Below, one piece after another: positions 6,720 through 13,585 of a DNA stretch of 13,806 nucleotides. Position 1 is the first letter of the stretch. Each line of letters opens with the position of its first letter. A model generated the notes under the pieces. It was not told the DNA's origin and searched no databases. It saw only the letters and a program-made list of their open reading frames with translations. The stretch spans positions 1-13,806 of the forward strand of contig JACCXV010000172.1 in the NCBI GenBank assembly GCA_013696835.1, in the 5' to 3' direction. Source of the stretch: Gemmatimonadota bacterium. Lineage in GTDB: Bacteria > Gemmatimonadota > Gemmatimonadetes > JACCXV01. The position numbers and the translations under genes were made by a program.

Positions 6720-7886
6720 TCACCCCTCGGCGGGCTTTTCGAACAGCGCCGCCGCCTCCTCCTTCCGCGCCCCCGCACGATCCGCCACGGCGAACGTGGC
6801 GCCCGACCAGATCGACGCCGCTCCGAAACGCCCCGTTCGATCCAGCGCATAGAAGTTGACCCCGAAGTTGGGCCTGCCGTCGTCGCGCTGAAGGCGCAGC
6901 TCGACATTGTTCTCGACGATGCGCCGGCACGCTTCCAGGCAGGCGTCTCGCGGGTGCGCTCCTCCGCGCATGCGCTCGACGACGAGATGCGACGACAGAT
7001 TCAGCAGGTTCGCCTCGCCGCGCCCGGTGGAACCCGCGGCCCCCACGTCGTTGTCCACGTAGAGGCCGGCGCCCGCGATGGGTGAATCGCCGACACGGCC
7101 GGGGATCTTGAAGAAGAGCCCGCTGGTGGTCGTGACGCCGCCGACGTTTCCGCGTGCGTCGAGTGCGTTGCAGTTGATCGTGCCGTAGACGTTCGCGCCG
7201 ATCCGGTTTCGACCGACCTCCGGCGTGGACGCTTCCGCGTGGAAGAACTCCTCGCCGTAGCGGCGGATGAAGTCCTGCACGTCTGGGCGCAGCCCCTCGA
7301 GCGGCGGGGGCAGATAGTCGTCCCTGGCCGAGACGGCGCCCTTCCAGTAGCGGTAGAGCTCGCGGGTGAAAGGCGTATGCAGGTCCTCCTCGGCGAAACC
7401 CTGCAATCTCGCGAAGGCCAGGGCTCCGGCACCGACGAGCAGCACGTGATCGGTGTGCTCCAGCACGGCGTGCGCGACGCGGGAGGGCGTCCTGACGCCC
7501 TCGAGCGCAGCCACGGCGCCGGCGCGGTGCGTCGGCCCGTGCATGCAGCAGGCATCGAGCTGGATCGCCCCGTCCGCGTTCGGGATGCCGCCGTATCCCA
7601 CGGTGTAGTCGGCCGGGTCCTCCTCGACGAGATTCACGCCGGCGATCGCGGCGTCGAGCGGGTCGGAGCCGCGCTCCAGCAGCTCGAAGGCGCGGCCGAC
7701 CGCCTCCAGCCCGTTCCCGCTGGCAACGACGAGCGGACCGCCCGTGCTTCCCCTGAGCCCTGCCGGCGCGCCCAGCGCGCGCGACCCCAGGACGGGCCCG
7801 AGCCCCGCCGCGACGGAGGCGGCGACGCCGGTCCGCAAGAACCGCCGACGCGTGAGCGGCACGGGGGGTGGGCTGCTGGAAGACAT
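6720..7886 (-). CDS. Tat-exported N4-(beta-N-acetylglucosaminyl)-L-asparaginase-like Ntn hydrolase
   Basis: The 388-residue protein has a twin-arginine signal (LTRRRFLRTG at 11-20 and an Ala-rich h-region to about 40), then the glycosylasparaginase fold. Landmarks are TVGYGGIPNADG near 95-106, the Thr236 candidate nucleophile in ANVYGTINCNALD, and the substrate-binding block FFKIPGRVGDSPIAGAGLYV at 258-277 with Arg264 and Asp267. Family members cleave themselves before the Thr and then hydrolyse the Asn-GlcNAc bond of glycopeptides in the periplasm. The residue before Thr is Gly235 rather than the Asp of classical HDTIG sites, so the exact substrate is uncertain; isoaspartyl peptidases have Gly-Thr. 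The ATG at 7886 has a purine-rich GGAGGGAGAG upstream; a longer frame from 7961 adds 25 residues ahead of the Tat signal and is unlikely. Confidence 0.92.
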   Translation of the reverse strand: MSSSSPPPVPLTRRRFLRTGVAASVAAGLGPVLGSRALGAPAGLRGSTGGPLVVASGNGLEAVGRAFELLERGSDPLDAAIAGVNLVEEDPADYTVGYGGIPNADGAIQLDACCMHGPTHRAGAVAALEGVRTPSRVAHAVLEHTDHVLLVGAGALAFARLQGFAEEDLHTPFTRELYRYWKGAVSARDDYLPPPLEGLRPDVQDFIRRYGEEFFHAEASTPEVGRNRIGANVYGTINCNALDARGNVGGVTTTSGLFFKIPGRVGDSPIAGAGLYVDNDVGAAGSTGRGEANLLNLSSHLVVERMRGGAHPRDACLEACRRIVENNVELRLQRDDGRPNFGVNFYALDRTGRFGAASIWSGATFAVADRAGARKEEAAALFEKPAEG

Positions 7887-7974
7887 GGGGAGCTCTCCCT
7901 CCTGTCTGACGTGGGGGTGGACCTGCGGGTCTCCCGCCGGATGGCGGATCCTCGTCCTCATCGGGGGGAGGCCT

Positions 7975-8005
7975 ATATTGAGCGCCTCCGGGCGGGCTGT
8001 AAACT
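7975..8005. promoter_or_regulatory. Candidate overlapping divergent promoters
   Basis: On the + strand TTGAGC (7978-7983), a 16-base spacer and TAAACT (8000-8005) would serve the MFS gene. On the - strand TTTACA (complement of 7998-8003), 17 bases and CAATAT (complement of 7975-7980) would serve the hydrolase gene. The -35 of each lies on the -10 of the other. Matches are partial (4/6 and 4/6; 5/6 and 3/6). The intergenic region 7887-8062 has nothing else recognisable. Confidence 0.3.
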
Positions 8006-8062
8006 CGCAGGCCCCGTGCAGCCATCTCGCACGCAGCTCGCACGCACGGAGCGCGTGCCCCC

Positions 8063-9403
8063 GTGCCCGAACCCCGCTTCGACCAGCGCACCTTGACCCG
8101 AACCGTTCGTCACGCGCGCCCCGGGGCTCCTCCCGGTCCGCTCCGGCTGGACCGCAGAGTGGTCGCCTCCTGGTGCCTCTACGACTTCGCGAACTCGTGG
8201 TACGTGGCGGTTGTGCCGGCCACGATCTGGGCGGCCTACTACGCGAACGCGATCGTCGGCAACGAGGCGGGGCGGGGGGACCTCTGGTGGGGCCGGGTCG
8301 CCTCGATGACGGCTCTGTTCGTCGCCGTCACCTCCCCCGTGCTGGGCTCCGTCGCGGACCACCTCGGGATCCGCAAGCGGCTCATGCTCGGGTACGCGGG
8401 CCTCGCGATCGCCGTCACCGCCCTGCTACCCACGGTCAAGCCCGGCATGGTGCTCTACGGCTTCTGGCTGGGGCTGCTCGCAAACGTCGGGTTCGAAGGA
8501 TCGCTGCTCTTCTACAACGCCTACCTGCCCGAGATCGCTCCGGCCGGACATCAGGGGCGAGTCTCCGGCTGGGGATTCGCGACGGGGTACGCCGGCAGCT
8601 TTCTCGCCTTGCTCTGCGCCCTGCCTCTCGTGCGGGCGGAGAACTTCGCCGGCGCCTTCCTGCTCGTGGCCGCGGCGTATTTCGTGTTCATGCTCCCGGC
8701 CTGGCGCTGGCTGCCTGCGCAGAAGCCGAGCGGCCAGGGCTTCCGGCAAGCCGCGGCGGAGGGATTGCGGGGTACGCGGCGCACGTTCCGTGACATCCTG
8801 CGCATCCCCGAGCTGCGTCGGTTCCTGCTGGCGTATTTCCTGTTCGAGGATGGTGTGAATACGGTCGTGGTGTTCTCGTCGATCTTCGCGGCGACCACGC
8901 TGGGCTTCGGCATGCCGGATCTGATCCGGCTCTACCTGGTCGTCCAGGCCTCCGCCGTCGCGGGCGCGTGGCTGTGGTCGCGTCCCACGGACCGACTAGG
9001 CCCCAAGCGGGTGCTGATGGCGATGCTCGTTCTGTGGACGCTGGTCGTCATCGCCAGCTATTTCGTGCGCACGCCGGGTCAGTTCTTCGTGCTCGCGGCG
9101 GTCGCCGGGAGCGGCCTGGGACCGGTGCAGGCAGCCGCCCGAACGTTCATGTCCACGCTGGTTCCGCGGGGTCGGGAGGGGGAGATGTTCGGCTTCTACG
9201 CGCTGTGCGGGAAGAGCGCCTCCGTGATCGGGCCGCTGATCTTCGGATCGGTCTCCGCAGCGACCGGGGGCGATCAGCGCCTGGCCCTGCTCTCCGTGCT
9301 GCCGCTCTTCGTAGCGGGCGGAGTCGTGCTGGCCGGCGTCGAGGCCGGTGGTCCGACACGCGCGGCGGGGCCGCTCGCCCCGGTCACCGGCGGCCGACGT
9401 TGA
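8063..9403 (+). CDS. MFS transporter, UMF1 / Atg22-like family
   Basis: This is a 446-residue inner-membrane permease. The family opening is clear: ASWCLYDFANSWYVAVVPATIW at about 35-56, the hallmark YDFANS of UMF1 (COG2270) proteins. A first half with SVADHLGIRKRLM, the MFS loop 2-3 motif, follows. A central cytosolic loop (FRQAAAEGLRGTRRTFRDIL) separates the two six-helix halves, and the second half has RPTDRLGPKRVLM as the matching loop. Substrates of bacterial members are poorly known; fungal Atg22 exports amino acids from the vacuole. The GTG at 8063 has a distant GGAG (8048-8051) and gives a 33-residue basic N-terminus; a later GTG near 8160 is possible. Its last 20 bases overlap the convergent BON gene. 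Confidence 0.9.
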   Translation: MPEPRFDQRTLTRTVRHARPGAPPGPLRLDRRVVASWCLYDFANSWYVAVVPATIWAAYYANAIVGNEAGRGDLWWGRVASMTALFVAVTSPVLGSVADHLGIRKRLMLGYAGLAIAVTALLPTVKPGMVLYGFWLGLLANVGFEGSLLFYNAYLPEIAPAGHQGRVSGWGFATGYAGSFLALLCALPLVRAENFAGAFLLVAAAYFVFMLPAWRWLPAQKPSGQGFRQAAAEGLRGTRRTFRDILRIPELRRFLLAYFLFEDGVNTVVVFSSIFAATTLGFGMPDLIRLYLVVQASAVAGAWLWSRPTDRLGPKRVLMAMLVLWTLVVIASYFVRTPGQFFVLAAVAGSGLGPVQAAARTFMSTLVPRGREGEMFGFYALCGKSASVIGPLIFGSVSAATGGDQRLALLSVLPLFVAGGVVLAGVEAGGPTRAAGPLAPVTGGRR

Positions 9404-9770
9404 TCTTCGACTGCACGCTCTTGACGCCGGCCACGCTCCCGGCCACGGCGACGGCCTCGTCCCGCAGATGCGGAGCGGCCACCGCGCCCGCGAGAAAGAC
9501 CTGGCCGTTCACGACCGCGATGCGCACGTCCTCGCGTGCGAGCGCCGGCGCCTGCAGCATGGCCTGACGCACCTCTTCGGCGAGCCTCTCATCAGGCGTG
9601 AGGGGGGCCGGGGCTTCGGCGGCCGGAGGGGGAGCGACCTGCACCTCGGCGGGCGCGGGGTCCGCGGCGGGCCCTTCGCCGCACCCCGAGGAAGTCGCCA
9701 GGCAGGCGGCGACTGCCGCGATGGCCAGCAGGCTGCGCGGTCGACACTCGCGCGAACGTTGGGGCGGCAT
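9384..9770 (-). CDS. BON-domain lipoprotein
   Basis: The protein has 128 residues. A basic start and hydrophobic run (RSLLAIAAVAACLATSSGC) end at a Cys in SSGCGEG, a non-canonical but plausible lipobox. An Ala/Pro-rich periplasmic linker follows. From about residue 60 to the end there is one BON domain: DERLAEEVRQAMLQAPAL, VRIAVVNGQVFLAGAV, then VAGSVAGVKSVQSKINV. BON domains are thought to bind phospholipid or envelope surfaces. The ATG at 9770 has AGGAG upstream inside the end of the symporter gene; a longer frame from 9962 would overlap that gene by about 190 bases. It lies 2 bases downstream of the symporter stop, so the two are one operon. Its 3' end overlaps the convergent MFS gene by 20 bases. 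Confidence 0.87.
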   Translation of the reverse strand: MPPQRSRECRPRSLLAIAAVAACLATSSGCGEGPAADPAPAEVQVAPPPAAEAPAPLTPDERLAEEVRQAMLQAPALAREDVRIAVVNGQVFLAGAVAAPHLRDEAVAVAGSVAGVKSVQSKINVGRR

Positions 9771-9772
9771 CG

Positions 9773-11230
9773 TCACGTCTCCTGTCGTGAGGGAAAGGGT
9801 CGCGTGGACTCGAAGAAGGGGCGCCAGCGCGCCGGGTCGGGTGGTGGAGTGGCCAGGCTCACGACGACGAGGGCCGCGATTGAACCTGCCAGGGCGAAGA
9901 ACACGGTGTCCCACGCCGCGAGCGCGGCCGGGACACGGTCCGCGCGCTTCAGCACCTCCCACAGCAGGGTCATCGCCATGCCCACCGCCAGCGACGCCAC
10001 CCCGCCGGCCGGCGTGGCGCGCTTCCAGAAGAAGGCGGCCAGGACGGCCGGCGTCACGCCCGCCCCGTACATGGTGTAGGCATACAGCGCCATTTGCAGC
10101 ACGCTCTCGAAGTAGCGGAGCTGCGCCCAGGCTGCGACCCCCAGCAGCACCACCGTGAGGCGCAACAACCGCACGGCACGCTCGGGGGCGAGTCCCGGCG
10201 CCAGGAAGCGCCCGTAGACATCGCGCACGAGGTTGGTGGCGGGAACGAGCAGGAACGATCCGGTGGAGACGATGATGGCGACCACGGCAGCGAGCAGCAG
10301 CGCCCCGAGGCCGCGCGGCAGGAGGTCGGTGACGATGCGCAGCACGATCGTCTCCGCGCCGGGGGCGCCGGCCTCGTCCAGGCCGGGGATGCGAGTGGAG
10401 CCAACGACGGCCAGTGCCACGATCAGCGTCTCGGCAGCGATCGTGCCGAGGATCCAGCCCGCCACGGCCCTGCGCGCGGTCCTCTCGTCACGCGCCGAGA
10501 AGAAGCGCTGGTACAGCGTGCCCTCACCGAGCAGGAGCACGAGCGGAGGAAGTGCCAGACCGAGAACTCCCGGCACGGACAGCGTGCCGAGGACGCTCGT
10601 CTTCTCGGCCGGCAGCTCCGCCAGGACCGTACCGATGCCGCCGCCGTCCCCGACGAGCCAGACGAGCGCGGCCGCGACGCCGCCGAGCAGGACGGCGCCG
10701 TTCACGACGTCCGTATAGGCGACCGAGACCAGACCTGCGATCGCCGTGTAGGCGATGACGAAGGCCGCCGTCAGGATCACTCCCGTCTCGGGATCGAGGC
10801 CCGTCACCAGGTTCAGGACGAGACCGCCGCCGCGATACTGGTAGCTCACGACTGCGGTGTAGGCGACCACCGTCACCACGGCACCGAGCACGCGCGCCGC
10901 CGGCCCGTAGCGGGTCTCGAGGAGCTCGGGAACGGTGTAGTGGGCCATCGCGCGCGCCCGTGCGGCGATGAGGAAAAGAAGGCCGATGGCGACCCAGGCG
11001 CCGGCGGAAAGCCAGAGCGCCGCGAAACCGTAGCGGTAGGCCAGGCCCGCTCCCGCGAGGATCGAGCCGGCCCCGATCCAGGTTGCGAGGAGCGTCCCGA
11101 CGAGCACGACGGTCGGCAGGCGGCGTCCGGCAACGAGGAAGTCGTCATGCGAGTGCGCGCTTCGCGCGCGCCACATTCCGACACACACGAGGCCCGTGAG
11201 ATAGCCGAGACTGGTGAGGAGGTGGAACAT
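9773..11230 (-). CDS. Sodium:solute symporter (SSS) family transporter
   Basis: This is a 485-residue polytopic membrane protein with about 13 hydrophobic segments, the usual size for the LeuT-fold SSS family that couples Na+ entry to uptake of sugars, amino acids or carboxylates. Family features are the N-terminal FLVAGRRLPTVVLVGTLLATWIGAGS (DDFLVAGRR is characteristic), MAHYTVPELLETRYG, the SVAYTDVVNGAVLLGG helix, and STGSFLLVPATNLVRDVYGRF, which resembles the Na2-site helix. The substrate cannot be told. The ATG at 11230 gives a first helix without a signal; an open frame extends upstream to 11518 but would run antisense through the OsmC gene. The Shine-Dalgarno site is poor. It is divergent from the OsmC gene across 70 bases. 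Confidence 0.92.
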   Translation of the reverse strand: MFHLLTSLGYLTGLVCVGMWRARSAHSHDDFLVAGRRLPTVVLVGTLLATWIGAGSILAGAGLAYRYGFAALWLSAGAWVAIGLLFLIAARARAMAHYTVPELLETRYGPAARVLGAVVTVVAYTAVVSYQYRGGGLVLNLVTGLDPETGVILTAAFVIAYTAIAGLVSVAYTDVVNGAVLLGGVAAALVWLVGDGGGIGTVLAELPAEKTSVLGTLSVPGVLGLALPPLVLLLGEGTLYQRFFSARDERTARRAVAGWILGTIAAETLIVALAVVGSTRIPGLDEAGAPGAETIVLRIVTDLLPRGLGALLLAAVVAIIVSTGSFLLVPATNLVRDVYGRFLAPGLAPERAVRLLRLTVVLLGVAAWAQLRYFESVLQMALYAYTMYGAGVTPAVLAAFFWKRATPAGGVASLAVGMAMTLLWEVLKRADRVPAALAAWDTVFFALAGSIAALVVVSLATPPPDPARWRPFFESTRPFPSRQET

Positions 11231-11300
11231 CGGGGGCGGCCCGCGGGCGGTTGGACGGGATCGGCGCGTAACGTATCGCCTGCGAGAGGAAGGTGGAATC

Positions 11301-11717
11301 ATGGCCGACGTGTCGGTTGACCTCGCCTGGGCCGGGGGACTGCGCTTCGACATGGCGGGATCGGCCGGGATCGCGGTGCAGGTGGACGGCGACTCCGCGG
11401 TCGCCCCGTCCCCGATGGAAGCGCTGCTCGGCGCGCTGGGGGCCTGCGCCGCCGCCGACATCGTCGAGATCCTGCGCAAGGGCCGGCAGGACCTGCGCGG
11501 CCTCTCGCTGCGTCTCACCGGAGAACGGCGCGCAGAGATCCCGCGCCGCTACGTGCGCATTCGGGTGGACGTGCGGATCCGCGGACAGGTCCCTCTCTCG
11601 CGCGCCCAGCGCGCCGTCGCCCTGGCGTTCGGAACCTACTGCTCGGTGCGCGCGACGCTCGACCCCTCTCTCCCGCTCGAGACGACGGTCATGGTGGAGC
11701 CCGTCGGCCAGCCATAG
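11301..11717 (+). CDS. OsmC family protein (probable thiol peroxidase)
   Basis: This is a 138-residue protein of the OsmC/Ohr superfamily, small cytosolic enzymes that reduce organic hydroperoxides with two redox cysteines. Both are present: Cys49 in SPMEALLGALGACAAADIV, at the start of the long central helix, and Cys114 in GTYCSVRATL. The N-terminus has the usual AWAGGLRFDM strand pair and the C-terminus the ETTVMVE strand. It resembles the general OsmC/YhfA group more than Ohr, so the substrate is open. The ATG at 11301 follows GGAAGGTGG closely; an ATG at 11214 in frame would reach across the start of the divergent symporter gene. No clear promoter is seen in the 70-base divergent gap. Confidence 0.9.
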   Translation: MADVSVDLAWAGGLRFDMAGSAGIAVQVDGDSAVAPSPMEALLGALGACAAADIVEILRKGRQDLRGLSLRLTGERRAEIPRRYVRIRVDVRIRGQVPLSRAQRAVALAFGTYCSVRATLDPSLPLETTVMVEPVGQP

Positions 11718-11798
11718 GGGCACGTGGCCGGATTCGATCGCCTCTCCGTGGACCGCCGAACTACATGCCGGCGCGCCACATAGGGCAATGAGCGGCAT

Positions 11799-11827
11799 TT
11801 GACCGGTTTAACGGCCCACGGTATATT
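11799..11827 (+). promoter_or_regulatory. Sigma70-type promoter for prs-rplY-pth
   Basis: TTGACC (11799-11804) is separated by 17 bases from TATATT (11822-11827), each 5 of 6 to consensus, in an otherwise GC-rich region. Transcription would start near 11834 and leave a leader of about 33 bases that includes the AGGAG ribosome-binding site at 11855-11859. It is the best promoter in the window and marks the start of the prs unit. The remainder of 11718-11866 shows nothing else recognisable. Confidence 0.75.
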
Positions 11828-11866
11828 CGCGGGCTTTCCCCCAAACGGGGAGCGAGGAGCGGGGGG

Positions 11867-12814
11867 ATGCTGGTCACGCGCGACATGAAGCTCCTCTCCG
11901 GCTCCGCCAACCGCCCGCTGGCGCGCGAGATGGCGGAGTACCTGGAGATCGAGCTGTGCGAGGTCGAAACGCGGAAGTTCGCCGACGGCGAGATCTTCGT
12001 CCGGATCAACGAGAACATCCGGGGAGCGGACTGCTACATCCTGCAGCCCACCAACCCGCCGGCCGACAACCTCATGGAGCTGCTGCTCCTGATCGATGCG
12101 GCTCGCCGGGCTTCGCCGTTCAAGGTCACGGCCGTGATCCCGTACTTCGGGTACGCTCGGGCCGACCGGAAGGACCAGCCGCGCGTGTCCATCGCGGGCA
12201 AGCTCGTGGCCAACCTGATCACCGCGGCGGGCGCGGATCGGGTGATGACGATCGACCTGCACAGCCATCAGATCCAGGGCTTCTTCGACCTGCCCCTGGA
12301 CCACCTGTACGGCTCGATCCTTTTCCTGGAGTACTATCGCAGGAAGCGCCTGGGCGGGAACCTGGTGATCGTCGGGCCCGATGTGGGCAGCGCCAAGATG
12401 GTGCGCGGGTTCGCGCGCCGGCTGGACGCGTCGATCGCCCTGGTCGACAAGCGCCGGCCCGCACCGAACGAGGCGGAGGTCATGAATCTGATCGGCGACG
12501 TGCGGGGCAAGACGGCGATCGTCGTGGACGACATGATCGACACCGGTGGAACGTTCGCGCAGACGGCTCATACACTCGTGGAGCAGGGCGCCGAACGCGT
12601 GCTGGGATGCGCCACTCACGCCCTGCTCTCCGACAGGGCCTGCGAGCGGCTGGACGCCTCGCCCTACGAGGAGGTGGCCGTGCTGAACACGGTCTGGGTG
12701 CCGGAGGCGCGCCGCTTCGAGAAGCTCGTGGTGCTGTCGGTGGCCCCGCTCCTCGCGCAGGCGGTGCAGAACAACCACGAGTATCGCTCCGTGAGCGCGC
12801 TCTTTCCGCAGTGA
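11867..12814 (+). CDS. prs: Ribose-phosphate pyrophosphokinase (PRPP synthetase)
   Basis: This 315-residue class I enzyme transfers pyrophosphate from ATP to ribose 5-phosphate, making PRPP for purine, pyrimidine, NAD, His and Trp synthesis. Conserved blocks: KLLSGSANRPLA at 8-19, RKFADGEIFVRINENIRG at 36-53, YFGYARADRKDQPR at 93-106, the metal-binding DLHSHQIQGFFD at 130-141, the catalytic DKRR loop at 194-197, and the PRPP-binding VVDDMIDTGGTF at 219-230. The typical YARQDRK reads YARADRK. AGGAG lies 7 bases before ATG 11867, so this start is preferred to the ATG at 11885. Its stop sits inside the Shine-Dalgarno site of rplY. Confidence 0.98.
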   Translation: MLVTRDMKLLSGSANRPLAREMAEYLEIELCEVETRKFADGEIFVRINENIRGADCYILQPTNPPADNLMELLLLIDAARRASPFKVTAVIPYFGYARADRKDQPRVSIAGKLVANLITAAGADRVMTIDLHSHQIQGFFDLPLDHLYGSILFLEYYRRKRLGGNLVIVGPDVGSAKMVRGFARRLDASIALVDKRRPAPNEAEVMNLIGDVRGKTAIVVDDMIDTGGTFAQTAHTLVEQGAERVLGCATHALLSDRACERLDASPYEEVAVLNTVWVPEARRFEKLVVLSVAPLLAQAVQNNHEYRSVSALFPQ

Positions 12815-12823
12815 GGAGGTAGC

Positions 12824-13531
12824 ATGGCGAAGTCGGCGATGATCCAGGCCCTGCCACGGGATCGCACGGGGAAGGGGGCCGCGCGGAGTGCCCGTCGCGA
12901 GGGTCGCATACCGGCGGTGCTCTACGGGCACGGCGAGGACTCGCTCCCGCTGGCCATCGACGCCCACAGCTTTGGGCGGCTGCTGCACGAAGTATCGGTG
13001 GAGAACACGCTGCTGGACCTCGCCTTCGACGGCCAGGCGCCCATGAAGGTGCTGGTGCGCGAGGTGCAGCGGCACCCCTATCGGAACGCGATCCTGCACG
13101 TGGACTTCTTCCACGTCTCCATGCAGGAGAAGATCACGGTGTCGGTGCCCGTCGTCCTGGAGGGGACTCCAGTCGGCGTGCGCCTGAACGGCGGCATCCT
13201 GGATCACGCGATGCGCGACGTGGAGGTCGTCTGCCTGCCGAACGAGATCCCGGAGAGCATCGAGATCGACGTCAGCTCCCTGGCCATCGGTGACGCGGTG
13301 CGCGTATCGGACCTGAACATCCCCAACGCGCAGTTCGTGGGAGACCCTGACCGGACGGTGGTCAGCGTCGTGCCGCCGACGGTGATGGAGGAGCCGACGG
13401 TCGAGGTCGACGAGGCCGCGGGTCCGGAGCCCGAGGTGATCGCGAAGGGCAAGGAGGAGGAGCCCGGCGCCCCGACCAAGAAGGAGGGCGCCCCGACCAA
13501 GAAGGAGGGCGCGGCCAAGGAGAAGAAGTAG
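12824..13531 (+). CDS. rplY: 50S ribosomal protein bL25, CTC-type
   Basis: This is a 235-residue bL25 of the two-domain general stress protein CTC type, which binds 5S rRNA in the large subunit. The N-terminal RNA-binding domain is recognisable from RDRTGKGAARSARREGRIPAVLYG (12-35) to the RHPYRNAILHVDFFHV block. The C-terminal TL5-like domain has VPVVLEGTPVGVRLNGGIL and LPNEIPESIEIDVSSLAIGD. The last 45 residues are an acidic then Lys-rich tail with the duplicated heptapeptide GAPTKKE. AGGAGG at 12814-12819 is followed by 4 bases and ATG at 12824. It is 9 bases after prs, so cotranscribed. Confidence 0.97.
   Translation: MAKSAMIQALPRDRTGKGAARSARREGRIPAVLYGHGEDSLPLAIDAHSFGRLLHEVSVENTLLDLAFDGQAPMKVLVREVQRHPYRNAILHVDFFHVSMQEKITVSVPVVLEGTPVGVRLNGGILDHAMRDVEVVCLPNEIPESIEIDVSSLAIGDAVRVSDLNIPNAQFVGDPDRTVVSVVPPTVMEEPTVEVDEAAGPEPEVIAKGKEEEPGAPTKKEGAPTKKEGAAKEKK
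13466..13507 (+). repeat. Two perfect 21-bp tandem units in the rplY tail
   Basis: The units at 13466-13486 and 13487-13507 are identical and in frame, each encoding GAPTKKE. A third, degenerate copy starts at 13508 (GGCG...). Copy number is likely to vary between strains, altering only the charged tail of bL25. Confidence 0.9.
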
Positions 13532-13537
13532 CCGCTG

Positions 13538-13563
13538 GGAGGCCCGTACGGACGCGAGCCTCC
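13538..13563 (+). other. Hairpin between rplY and pth
   Basis: GGAGGC (13538-13543) pairs with GCCTCC (13558-13563) over six bases. The 14-base loop contains most of the palindrome CCGTACGG. No T-run follows, so it is unlikely to be an intrinsic terminator; it may be a processing or stability element in the rplY-pth mRNA. Confidence 0.3.
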
Positions 13564-13585
13564 GCGCGGGCCGAGGGAGCGCGGC

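Noticed and set aside
6412..8091. A 559-codon open frame on the - strand across the hydrolase gene
   Set aside because: It runs in another frame over the well-supported glycosylasparaginase-like gene and over the cohesin-like gene; Arg/Ala-rich composition marks it as a shadow.
11718..11866. Possible att repeat of the tRNA-Gln 3' end on the far side of the accessory block
   Set aside because: I looked for GGTTCGAATCC-like sequence here and saw none; no integrase gene is present in the block.
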